In this document: positions 27,039-34,879 of the stretch, piece by piece
How positions within the stretch are numbered: the stretch's first letter is position 1
Layout: the number at the start of each line of letters is the position of its first letter
Notes under the pieces: generated by a model
Told to the model about the DNA's origin: nothing
What the model saw: the letters and a program-made list of their open reading frames with translations, nothing else
Databases searched by the model: none
Assembly: GCF_000400365.1 (NCBI RefSeq)
Contig: NZ_BAOG01000045.1
Coordinates: 50,822 to 114,821 of the forward strand
DNA from: Vibrio jasicida CAIM 1864 = LMG 25398
GTDB taxonomy: Bacteria; Pseudomonadota; Gammaproteobacteria; Enterobacterales; Vibrionaceae
Reading direction: 5' to 3'
Length of the DNA stretch: 64,000 nt
Program-made: the position numbers and the translations under genes

Positions 27039-28979
27039 TTGCCAACATCGCTCAACACCAATGAACTTTCCTCTCTTCCCCTGATTGTTGCCGGCCCGAT
27101 TTTAAGAAAGGTCACCGCGAAGGAAGTGAATATTTGGTTGGTGACCACGCAACCTCTCGAAGGCTTGGTTGAAATCAGCGATGCTGGCACGGGTGAACAA
27201 TACTATTCTCAGCCTGTTTCAAAAGAGCATCTATTACAAGTCGGTAAACGTGCTTGGGTTTGCATGCTGACGCTGCAAGGCGAATTTCCTACCCACCGTG
27301 CACTGCGTTATCAACTCCATACTCAATCCGGTTTGTTAACCGAGTTGATGCCCCATCTTATCTATGGCGAAGATAAGCAAACAGAGCAAGGTGTAAAATT
27401 CTTGATCAGCGAGAAAGCTGATTATGTATTGCACGGTTCTTGTCGTAACCCACATCATTTTAGTAAGGACACTCTCGTCCAAGCAGACGCTAAAGTTGCT
27501 AGTCAGCAGATAGAACACCGCCCAGATATGCTGATCATGAGCGGCGATCAAATCTATGCCGATCATGTGGCGGGGCCAATGCTGGACGCCATCGAACAGT
27601 TGGTCGAGTTATTGGGCTTACCTGACGAAGAGTTCGAACAAGCGCCGATTAAAAACACGCAAGAGCTGTATCAAAGCCCAGATTGCTTTTATGGCCGAGA
27701 TAACATTCTGCCTCACTACGTGGACGACGGAAGCTTACTGAGCAAGTTCTTCCCCCATCGTGGTATCCCTATTTTCAGTTCACGTGAATGCGAAAACCAT
27801 CTCATCAGTTTTGCCGAACTGTTTGCGATGTACCTGCTCGTTTGGTCTCCAGTACCATGGACGCTAGTCAATCGTGAACGTTTATTGGAAAGAGAATTTA
27901 CAACGGGCGGAAAAGCGTTAGAGCCGAAATGGCAGCAGCATTGGCGTGATGAGAAAGTCCACATCGATGCGTTTGTCGAAGGCTTGAATAAAGTCCAACG
28001 TTTGCTTGCTCACGTTCCTACTTACATGATCTTTGATGATCATGACGTGACCGACGATTGGAATCTCACGGTTGGCTGGGAAAAAGCTGCCAATGAGAAC
28101 CTCTTCTCACATCGCATCATCGGTAACAGCCTGATCGCTTACTGGCTATGCCAAGGTTGGGGAAACGCGCCAGAAAAATTCAACGCCCCGTTTATGGAGC
28201 ATGCGCGCCGTTACTTTGAAGAGCTGACTTCAGAATCTCAAGACGAGTTCATAAAGTACCTCTATCGTTTTGAAGATTGGCACTACACGATTCACACCTC
28301 ACCAAAAGTGGTGGTACTGGATACACGTACTCGTCGTTGGCGTTCAGAGTCTCGTATGAACAAACCATCAGGCTTGATGGATTGGGAAGCCTTGATTGAA
28401 TTCCACCAAGAGTTGATGCATCAAGACAAAGTGATCATTGTCTCTGCCGCGCCCATGTTTGGTGTGAAGTTTATTGAAACGCTGCAACGCATCATGACGG
28501 GCTTGGGTCAGCCATTACTGATTGACGCAGAAAACTGGATGGCGCATCCGGGCAGTGCAAATACTTTGATCAGTATTTTCACTCACACCAAAACCCCAAC
28601 TAACTTCGTGATTCTCTCTGGCGATGTGCACTACTCTTTCGCTTATGACATCAAGTTGCGCTTCCGCCGCAATAGTCCAAACATCTATCAGATCACTTGC
28701 AGTGGGATTAAGAACCAATTTCCTGCGCAACTGCTGAACGCATGTGATGCAATGGATCGTCTGCTGTATAGTCCTCGTTCACCATTGAACTTGTTCACAA
28801 AGCGCAAGCGTTTGAAGATTTTTAAACGCGCACCAAGCAACCACAATTTTTATCGACTCGTGAACCAAAGTGCGATTGGCGAGCTGAGGTTGGATGAAGA
28901 CGGAAAGCCAAACAATATCAGTATTTTAACTGGTGAAGGTGATTCAATACATTTCCCGCCTACAAAGGTTGAGGAATAA
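27039..28979 (+). CDS. PhoD-like metallophosphatase
   Basis: A 646-residue protein starting at TTG with AAGGA upstream. The PhoD-type metal-binding motifs are in order: SCRNPH near residue 134, MSGDQIYADHVAGPM, FDDHDVTDDWNLT and ILSGDVHYSFAY. PhoD enzymes are phosphodiesterases/alkaline phosphatases using Fe/Ca, but this one has no signal peptide or twin-arginine motif, so it appears cytoplasmic; the substrate is unknown. An N-terminal beta-sandwich domain (about 1-120) precedes the catalytic domain, as in the longer PhoD-like group. The preceding acidic protein may be a partner. Confidence 0.8.
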   Translation: MPTSLNTNELSSLPLIVAGPILRKVTAKEVNIWLVTTQPLEGLVEISDAGTGEQYYSQPVSKEHLLQVGKRAWVCMLTLQGEFPTHRALRYQLHTQSGLLTELMPHLIYGEDKQTEQGVKFLISEKADYVLHGSCRNPHHFSKDTLVQADAKVASQQIEHRPDMLIMSGDQIYADHVAGPMLDAIEQLVELLGLPDEEFEQAPIKNTQELYQSPDCFYGRDNILPHYVDDGSLLSKFFPHRGIPIFSSRECENHLISFAELFAMYLLVWSPVPWTLVNRERLLEREFTTGGKALEPKWQQHWRDEKVHIDAFVEGLNKVQRLLAHVPTYMIFDDHDVTDDWNLTVGWEKAANENLFSHRIIGNSLIAYWLCQGWGNAPEKFNAPFMEHARRYFEELTSESQDEFIKYLYRFEDWHYTIHTSPKVVVLDTRTRRWRSESRMNKPSGLMDWEALIEFHQELMHQDKVIIVSAAPMFGVKFIETLQRIMTGLGQPLLIDAENWMAHPGSANTLISIFTHTKTPTNFVILSGDVHYSFAYDIKLRFRRNSPNIYQITCSGIKNQFPAQLLNACDAMDRLLYSPRSPLNLFTKRKRLKIFKRAPSNHNFYRLVNQSAIGELRLDEDGKPNNISILTGEGDSIHFPPTKVEE

Positions 28980-29040
28980 ATCCGCTTTTTGGCGGTCAAA
29001 TACTGTATTGAGCAAAAATGTCATCTCAATCGTATGAGAT

Positions 29041-29060
29041 CTTGATCAAATTTCATCAAG
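29041..29060. promoter_or_regulatory. 20-bp near-perfect palindrome upstream of the TerB-like gene
   Basis: CTTGATCAAATTTCATCAAG is symmetric apart from one mismatched pair. It sits about 60-80 bases before the TerB-like start, in a position for an operator. No regulator is assigned; it resembles but does not fit an FNR/CRP spacing. Confidence 0.35.
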
Positions 29061-29122
29061 ACCTTGAGATTTGCTCAAACCATTACCATCTTAAATAAAT
29101 AGATAACAGCTTGGTGCTCAAC

Positions 29123-29563
29123 ATGTTTAATTCGCTTACTTCATTATTTAAACAACTTATAGAAGGCTCGGACCTTAGCCAATCCAACACGCTGTCACCC
29201 AATATGGCAATAGCTTGTTTGCTTTGCGAAGTAGCTGGTGCGGACCATCAAATCGATGAAAGAGAGCAAGCGACCAAACGCTCTTTGATCATGAAATTAC
29301 TTTCCCTAACAGAAGAAGAGACCGACACCCTACTGAATCAGGCTCAGAACCGATCGAGTGAGTCGACTTCCCTTTATGACTTTACGTCTCAACTGCGTGA
29401 GCTTTCACAAGAAACCCGCTATGAACTGATCAAGAGTATGTGGGAAGTAGCGTACGCTGACGGTGAAATTGACCCATTGGAAGATGCCGTCATTCGCAAA
29501 ACAGCGGAGCTGCTCTATGTAGACCACAGCGACTTTATCCGTGCGAAATTACAGTCTCAGTAA
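29123..29563 (+). CDS. TerB-domain (COG4103-like) protein
   Basis: A 146-residue all-helical protein of the TerB/DjlA-N-terminal fold. The two helical repeats show the characteristic acidic loops AGADHQIDEREQ and AYADGEIDPLEDAVIRKTAELL, which may bind metal. I use the ATG at 29123 rather than the upstream TTG at 29111. No tellurite cluster is nearby, so the tellurite-resistance label of the family says nothing definite about its role. The terminator is at 29611-29637. Confidence 0.75.
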   Translation: MFNSLTSLFKQLIEGSDLSQSNTLSPNMAIACLLCEVAGADHQIDEREQATKRSLIMKLLSLTEEETDTLLNQAQNRSSESTSLYDFTSQLRELSQETRYELIKSMWEVAYADGEIDPLEDAVIRKTAELLYVDHSDFIRAKLQSQ

Positions 29564-29610
29564 AGCGCTGCCTCAATAAAATACAGCCTCAACAAAAGTA
29601 AGAACCAATA

Positions 29611-29637
29611 AAAAACGCGCTACATGAGCGCGTTTTT
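29611..29637 (+). terminator. Terminator after the TerB-like gene
   Basis: A perfect 11-bp hairpin AAAAACGCGCT/AGCGCGTTTTT with a five-base loop and extended T run. Confidence 0.9.
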
Positions 29638-29785
29638 TGTGTCTCTAGTCTGGATTAAGCCGAATCAAACATCGTCATCTCCGCAAGAGGCTAGCCAACA
29701 TTGTTGTTATTTACTAACAACCAAAGTAAAGCCGGCTTATGACGAGAAGACTGAAATCCGATGAAAGATTTATGAAAACAGAAGC

Positions 29786-30316
29786 TTATAGCATGGTCAG
29801 TGCAAGTTTCGCCAAGTTGTATGCATCCACATAACCGGAATGCTGGCGACCTTCCCATTCGATGCCTTTGGCCTCTTGTGCGGCTTTGTGACCAATGCGT
29901 TTTTCTTTCAAGCGGTTTTGTATGCGATACAAGGTCGCTAGATTAATGAACTCACTAAACGGGGCATCAATGCCTTTTTGTTGGCACTCTTCAAGCAAGA
30001 TGAGGTCATCACGTCCCCAAGAGGCATAGATCTTATTACGACCGCCAAAGTTCTTCAGCATCGACTTCAGCACTTCCTCTAATGGTCTGCCCTGCTTTTC
30101 AATTTTACGTGGTGTGATACCAGTTAATTCTGCGCAAAACAATGAGACTTCATCATGTTCAGGCTTTACGTAGTATTGAGCGCGCTTAACGATTTCACCT
30201 TTCGACAAATCTATTTCAGCCAAACCAACTTCAATGATTTCACCCGTGCGACCTACGCCGTTTTCACTCCAGCAGCACATTTCTAAATCGAAGCAGACGA
30301 TACGGTTATGGTTCAT
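29786..30316 (-). CDS. DEDDh-type 3'-5' exonuclease (DnaQ/RNase T fold)
   Basis: A 176-residue exonuclease-domain protein. Exo I is visible as VCFDLEMCCW (Asp and Glu), Exo II around KIYASWGRDDLILLEE, and Exo III as HSGYVDAYNLAKLAL, where His and Asp match the DEDDh pattern. Such stand-alone domains trim RNA or DNA 3' ends with two Mg/Mn ions; the ERI-1/KapD-like subgroup is a possibility. It is monocistronic, 83 bases downstream of the GGDEF gene on the same strand. Confidence 0.8.
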   Translation of the reverse strand: MNHNRIVCFDLEMCCWSENGVGRTGEIIEVGLAEIDLSKGEIVKRAQYYVKPEHDEVSLFCAELTGITPRKIEKQGRPLEEVLKSMLKNFGGRNKIYASWGRDDLILLEECQQKGIDAPFSEFINLATLYRIQNRLKEKRIGHKAAQEAKGIEWEGRQHSGYVDAYNLAKLALTML

Positions 30317-30398
30317 AGTTTGTCTTGATTCCTAACGTAAATTTGAAAGCGTGAGATTCTACCGTAACCAATCTCAAAACTCGAATTTGCTCGCTGAA

Positions 30399-31940
30399 TT
30401 AATCACCGATCGATACTGAGTTTCGGCCATTTTCCTTACTTTGGTAGAGCTGCACGTCCATTTTGTGGAACAAACTCTCAGGATCTTCATCTTTATGCAC
30501 TGCTGCACCAATGCTCAAAGAACAGATAATAGGAGTTGCCCCGTATTCAAAAGGAGAGCTGGCGACAATACCACGCAGTTTCTCTAAATAAGCAGCCAAC
30601 TCTTCTTTATTGGTTAAACGAGAGAGTATGCAGAATTCATCACCGCCAGCTCGGTAGAAGCGATCGCCTTCAAGCAAATTCGCATTGACCAATCGAGTAA
30701 CATGGAGCAAAGCTTCATCACCAGCTAAGTGACCGTGCTTATCATTGATGCGTTTAAAGTGGTCGATATCAAAGCCAACCAAACTAAAGGCAACGCCAGT
30801 ATTAATATAATGCAGTAAGTTGTCGTTAAATACGCGGCGATTGAGTAACTGAGTCAACGGGTCTAACTCTGCCATGCGTTTTAGTTCTACCGTTTTATTA
30901 TCCAGCATGACCGCTAAACGCTCTTTTTCCCGTGACTGTAGATTCACTATATAACTGATCAAAAGTGCAATAACCAAGCCCGCAATCCCCGTCCCGTAAA
31001 GCACGGAGCGCTCCCAAGCAGAAACGGATTCCGTTAGCTTGAATTCTACCTTCCATTCTCTATTGGGTAGTTGAATCTTGCGGCTAATAGTTTTCCCTTT
31101 CAGGTCACTCCAATTATCGCTCTGAAACAGCAATGGGTCGTCGTATGCATCAAAGCCTAAATCTTCCACCTTAATCGACATATCGAGCTCTGTCGCTGTC
31201 TTGGTGATCAACTCGTCGAAGTAGACAGTGCTGCGAACAACACCGACGACAACGCCCAGAAGCTCGTGGTTGTCGTAGCTAAACACTGGGTGATAGACCA
31301 ACAATCCAGTTTTATCGAGGGATTGATCGTATCCATCTTGAAGCAAGCGCACTTTATCGGAAATGTTGGCTCTACCCTGAGTAAGAATGTCATCTAGAAT
31401 CAGTTCAAAACGCAAACGCGAAGAATAGAAGCCAAGCAGAGAAAGGTTCTGCGGCGTTCTTGGGTAAATGTCGGTTGCAATAAACGCCGGAGCGCCATCT
31501 TTTAAGATGTAGCCATTGGTTTTAGGCCCATCTTTTGGCACGGTAAAGATATGAAAATCAGGGAACGTTTTACGCGTTTTTTCCAAGAAGCGATCGAGAT
31601 CTTGTGGGTCAACACGCTCCATCCATTGCAGACCAACTAGGCTTTTGGAACCATTAACGACTTGTTTGGCATACAAGGGAAATTGTGACCAGTATGAGTC
31701 ATCGACAGAGTGAAAAAAATTCGCTCCTGCCCCGATAAACTCAAGGTCATTTTCTACTGCAGATTTTAAAGATTCAGCTTGGCGATCCGCCAAGGTATCG
31801 AAGATGGTCATCGTATAGCGCTGCTGGATTTTATAAGCAACACCAACCATAGCCGCTGTCACGATAAGCACCGCAATGAAAGCGACAATAGAAGCAGAAT
31901 ACCGTTTGAGAATGCTCTGTTGAGCCGTGCTGTATGTCAT
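30399..31940 (-). CDS. Membrane diguanylate cyclase with periplasmic CHASE sensor
   Basis: A 513-residue protein with TM1 at about residues 16-35, a periplasmic CHASE domain (about 60-290; SLVGLQWMERVDPQDLDRFLEKTR is the CHASE-like core), TM2 at about 315-335, and a C-terminal GGDEF domain. The active site is intact: DPLTQLLNRRVF, FDIDHFKRINDKHGHLAGDEAL and RAGGDEFCIL. It should make c-di-GMP from two GTP in response to an unknown small periplasmic ligand. An RxxD inhibitory site is present before GGDEF only if read loosely (NANLLEGD), so product inhibition is uncertain. Confidence 0.9.
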   Translation of the reverse strand: MTYSTAQQSILKRYSASIVAFIAVLIVTAAMVGVAYKIQQRYTMTIFDTLADRQAESLKSAVENDLEFIGAGANFFHSVDDSYWSQFPLYAKQVVNGSKSLVGLQWMERVDPQDLDRFLEKTRKTFPDFHIFTVPKDGPKTNGYILKDGAPAFIATDIYPRTPQNLSLLGFYSSRLRFELILDDILTQGRANISDKVRLLQDGYDQSLDKTGLLVYHPVFSYDNHELLGVVVGVVRSTVYFDELITKTATELDMSIKVEDLGFDAYDDPLLFQSDNWSDLKGKTISRKIQLPNREWKVEFKLTESVSAWERSVLYGTGIAGLVIALLISYIVNLQSREKERLAVMLDNKTVELKRMAELDPLTQLLNRRVFNDNLLHYINTGVAFSLVGFDIDHFKRINDKHGHLAGDEALLHVTRLVNANLLEGDRFYRAGGDEFCILSRLTNKEELAAYLEKLRGIVASSPFEYGATPIICSLSIGAAVHKDEDPESLFHKMDVQLYQSKENGRNSVSIGD

Positions 31941-32227
31941 TTAGTGTTCCACGTTAATTACGTGCAAAGCTTCGATAATGATGGAAATACTGCGCCACAT
32001 GTGGATAAACATCAAGCAACAACGTTTGCATCCCTATCTAATCGTTGATTTTTCATGCTAATCATGCGGTATATTCACGAATTATTACAGTCTTAAGCCT
32101 TGAATATGCTACCATCCACCATCATTTTAATGTCTAAACTTGGTGCAGGTCGCAAAGCCGATCCTTTTAGTAAACACACATGAGCCAATACTGAGCACCA
32201 GTAAATCAATAGAAAGAGAAAAATGTC

Positions 32228-32860
32228 ATGAACATTGATTTGAACCTAATTCCTCAAACGTTCGATATGTTGCACGCAGGCCTTGCGGCTTCGAGTGTTT
32301 TACTTCTTCTAATCGCGGTATCTCGCAAATCTAAAGTGATCGAGAAAGTGGTAGAAAAACCAGTCGAGAAAATCGTCGAGGTTGAGAAGCCAGTCGAGAA
32401 GATCGTAGAAGTAGAAAAAGTCGTGGAAGTAGAGAAAGTCGTCGAGCGTGTTGTAGAAGTTGAATCTAAGCTTGCTACTGCATCTACAGACTCTGCAATG
32501 CAGCTGCTTTCTATCATGCAGCAAGAAGCTCGTCTGATTGACTTCCTAAAAGAAGACCTAACGTCATTCTCTGATGAGGAAGTTGGCGCAGCCGCTCGCG
32601 TAATCCACACTGGTGGTCAAAAAGTATTAAGCGACTACGTGACGCTAGCACACGTTCGTAACGAAGACGAAGAAACTCGCATTACGGTTGAAGAAGGCTT
32701 CAACCCACAAGAAATCCGCCTAACTGGCAACGTAACAGGCAGCGCGCCATTCAACGGCACGCTAGTTCACAAAGGTTGGAAAGCAACATCAATGACGTTG
32801 CCTAAACTGGCTGAGAACTACGATGCATCTGTGATCGCTCCAGCTGAGGTTGAGCTGTAA
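32228..32860 (+). CDS. DUF2760 protein with membrane anchor and Val-Glu-Lys repeat
   Basis: A 210-residue protein, first gene of the Hsp70-pair operon. Residues about 15-36 form one hydrophobic segment (MLHAGLAASSVLLLLIAV) followed by Arg/Lys, so it is probably a membrane-anchored cytoplasmic protein. Residues about 37-80 are a low-complexity stretch of repeated V-E-K-x-V-E-K-I-V-E-V-E units, likely a helical stalk. The rest is the DUF2760 domain (LLSIMQQEARLIDFLKEDLTSFSDEEVGAAARVIH). The stop overlaps the next ATG by one base (TAATG). It may tether the Hsp70-like proteins to the membrane; this is inference from layout. Confidence 0.8.
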   Translation: MNIDLNLIPQTFDMLHAGLAASSVLLLLIAVSRKSKVIEKVVEKPVEKIVEVEKPVEKIVEVEKVVEVEKVVERVVEVESKLATASTDSAMQLLSIMQQEARLIDFLKEDLTSFSDEEVGAAARVIHTGGQKVLSDYVTLAHVRNEDEETRITVEEGFNPQEIRLTGNVTGSAPFNGTLVHKGWKATSMTLPKLAENYDASVIAPAEVEL

Positions 32861-34824
32861 TGGAACACATGAACCAAGAAAACCATTCTCAAGAAGCGTC
32901 TGTTGAAACTCAACAGACGCCTAAATTCAGTGTTGGTATCGACTTAGGTACAACACACTGTGTCATGTCTTTTGTTGATACACACAACGAAGACGCTCGC
33001 GTTGAAGTGATGCCTATCCCGCAACTTACTGCGCCGGGCACGGTAGAGACTCGTAGCCAATTAGGCTCTTTCCTTTACCAACCACACGAGCACGAAATGA
33101 ACTCGCAATCACGCGTACTTCCGTGGTCGAGCGAGCCAAAAGCTCTAGTTGGTGCGATTGCACGTAACCTAGGTTCAAAAACACCAATTCGTCTTGTTGC
33201 AAGTGCGAAATCTTGGCTTTGCCACGCAGGTGTGAACCGTCGTGATGCTTTCCTGCCAGCAGGTAGCCCAGAAGAAGTGGAAAAAGTATCCCCTCTTCGC
33301 GCGACAGAGCTTTACCTAGAGCACCTAAAAGACGCTTGGAATCACACGAATCCAAATCACAACCTTGCCGATCAAGACGTGACTATCACGGTACCAGCTT
33401 CTTTTGATCCTGCTGCCCGCGATCTAACTGCAGAAGCAGCACGCAATGTTGGTTTTGTGCACCTAACACTGTTAGAAGAGCCACAAGCTGCGCTTTACAA
33501 CTGGATCGATAACAGCAACGACAAATGGCGCGACGAAGTTGAAGTTGGTGACATCGTGCTTGTGGTCGATATCGGTGGTGGTACAACCGACCTTTCTTTG
33601 GTGGAAGTAACCGAAGAAGACGGCAACCTAACTCTGAACCGTATCGCGGTAGGTGAACACATCCTACTTGGCGGTGACAACATGGACCTTGCACTTGCGT
33701 ACCGCTTGAAGATGAAGCTAGCGCAAGAAGGCAAAGAGCTACAGCCATGGCAAGTTCAGGCAATGACGCACGCATGTCGTGACGCGAAAGAAGCGTTATT
33801 GAACGACAGCGAGCTTCAGTCAGTGCCAATTGTAGTACCAAGCCGTGGTTCTAAACTGCTTGGCGCAACGCTGAAAACAGAACTGACTCAAGAAGAAGTA
33901 CAACAAACACTGGTTGACGGCTTCTTCCCTCAAGTTGCGATTACGGACCACCCTGTTCAACGTAACCGTGGTGCACTAACGCAAATGGGTCTGCCTTACG
34001 CACAAGATGCAGGCATTACTCGTCACATTGCTGCGTTCTTGTCTAAACAAGCCAATGCTCTTTCTACTTCAGGAAATGGCGCAGAAGCAGCAGCTCAAGA
34101 TTTCAACCCATTCGCGAACATGCCTGGTATGCCAGGTGCGGATGTAGCGCAATCGGCTGACTTCATCAAGCCAACCGCAATCCTATTCAACGGTGGTGTT
34201 CTGAAATCGAAACTTCTAGCAACTCGTCTAGAAGACACGATCAACGAATGGCTAATTGAAGCAGATGCTGAAATGGCAAAACGCCTAACAGGTGTAGATC
34301 TAGACCTTGCGGTTGCTAGCGGTGCGGCTTACTACGGCTCTGTACGTCGTGGTCAAGGCGTTCGTATCCGTGGTGGTATTGCTTCGGCGTACTACGTGGG
34401 TATCGAAAGTGCGATGCCAGCGATTCCGGGCATGGCGCCTCCAATGGAAGCACTTTGTGTTGCACCATTTGGTATGGAAGAAGGTTCAAGCGTTGACGTA
34501 CCAAGCCAAGAGTTTGGTTTGATCATCGGTCAGCCGGTTAACTTCCAATTCTTCGGCTCAACCGTTCGTCGTGATGACCTAGCAGGTACTCACCTAGACT
34601 ACTGGGCACCAGAAGAGCTTGAAGAGCTTCCAGAAATCCAAGTAACGCTGCCTGTATCTGAAGGTCGTCGTGAAGGTGAAGTGGTTCCGGTAACCCTAGC
34701 CTCTCGCGTCACAGAGCTTGGTACGCTTTACTTAGAAGCCATTGCCGCTGATAACGGTCAGAAATGGCATGTTGAGTTCGATGTGCGCGAAGACGCAAAA
34801 AGCAACTCAAACGAAGAAGAATAA
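32860..34824 (+). CDS. Hsp70-family protein, first of pair
   Basis: A 654-residue DnaK-like ATPase. Phosphate-1 is GIDLGTTHCVMSF near residue 27, phosphate-2 is VVDIGGGTTDLSLVEV, and the adenosine motif is FNGGVLKSKLLATRL. It diverges from DnaK in the C-terminal half: instead of a normal peptide-binding domain there is a beta-rich segment homologous to the same region of the next gene (QEFGLIIGQPVNFQFFGST; ELGTLYLEAIA). An Ala/Asn/Met-rich insertion is present around residues 405-430. Translation is coupled to the DUF2760 gene. It is not the housekeeping DnaK, and no DnaJ or GrpE lies beside it. Confidence 0.85.
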   Translation: MEHMNQENHSQEASVETQQTPKFSVGIDLGTTHCVMSFVDTHNEDARVEVMPIPQLTAPGTVETRSQLGSFLYQPHEHEMNSQSRVLPWSSEPKALVGAIARNLGSKTPIRLVASAKSWLCHAGVNRRDAFLPAGSPEEVEKVSPLRATELYLEHLKDAWNHTNPNHNLADQDVTITVPASFDPAARDLTAEAARNVGFVHLTLLEEPQAALYNWIDNSNDKWRDEVEVGDIVLVVDIGGGTTDLSLVEVTEEDGNLTLNRIAVGEHILLGGDNMDLALAYRLKMKLAQEGKELQPWQVQAMTHACRDAKEALLNDSELQSVPIVVPSRGSKLLGATLKTELTQEEVQQTLVDGFFPQVAITDHPVQRNRGALTQMGLPYAQDAGITRHIAAFLSKQANALSTSGNGAEAAAQDFNPFANMPGMPGADVAQSADFIKPTAILFNGGVLKSKLLATRLEDTINEWLIEADAEMAKRLTGVDLDLAVASGAAYYGSVRRGQGVRIRGGIASAYYVGIESAMPAIPGMAPPMEALCVAPFGMEEGSSVDVPSQEFGLIIGQPVNFQFFGSTVRRDDLAGTHLDYWAPEELEELPEIQVTLPVSEGRREGEVVPVTLASRVTELGTLYLEAIAADNGQKWHVEFDVREDAKSNSNEEE

Positions 34825-34879
34825 ATAGAAATCAAACGGCATCCAATCGGGTGCCGTTTTTAAATACACGAAGGTTTGT

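Noticed and set aside
26548..27048. 166-codon minus-strand ORF over the acidic hypothetical and PhoD start
   Set aside because: It is antisense to a well-formed acidic gene, and its serine-rich composition is what the complement of Glu/Asp codons gives.
32130..32180. GTCGCAAAGCC segment resembling part of a GEMM-I c-di-GMP riboswitch
   Set aside because: The other conserved parts (the GGGCAAACC side, the tetraloop and its receptor) are missing. It lies inside a 17-codon ATG frame without a ribosome-binding site.
33386..33841. 151-codon minus-strand ORF inside the first Hsp70 gene
   Set aside because: Antisense shadow of conserved Hsp70 ATPase sequence with Cys/Arg/Leu-biased composition.
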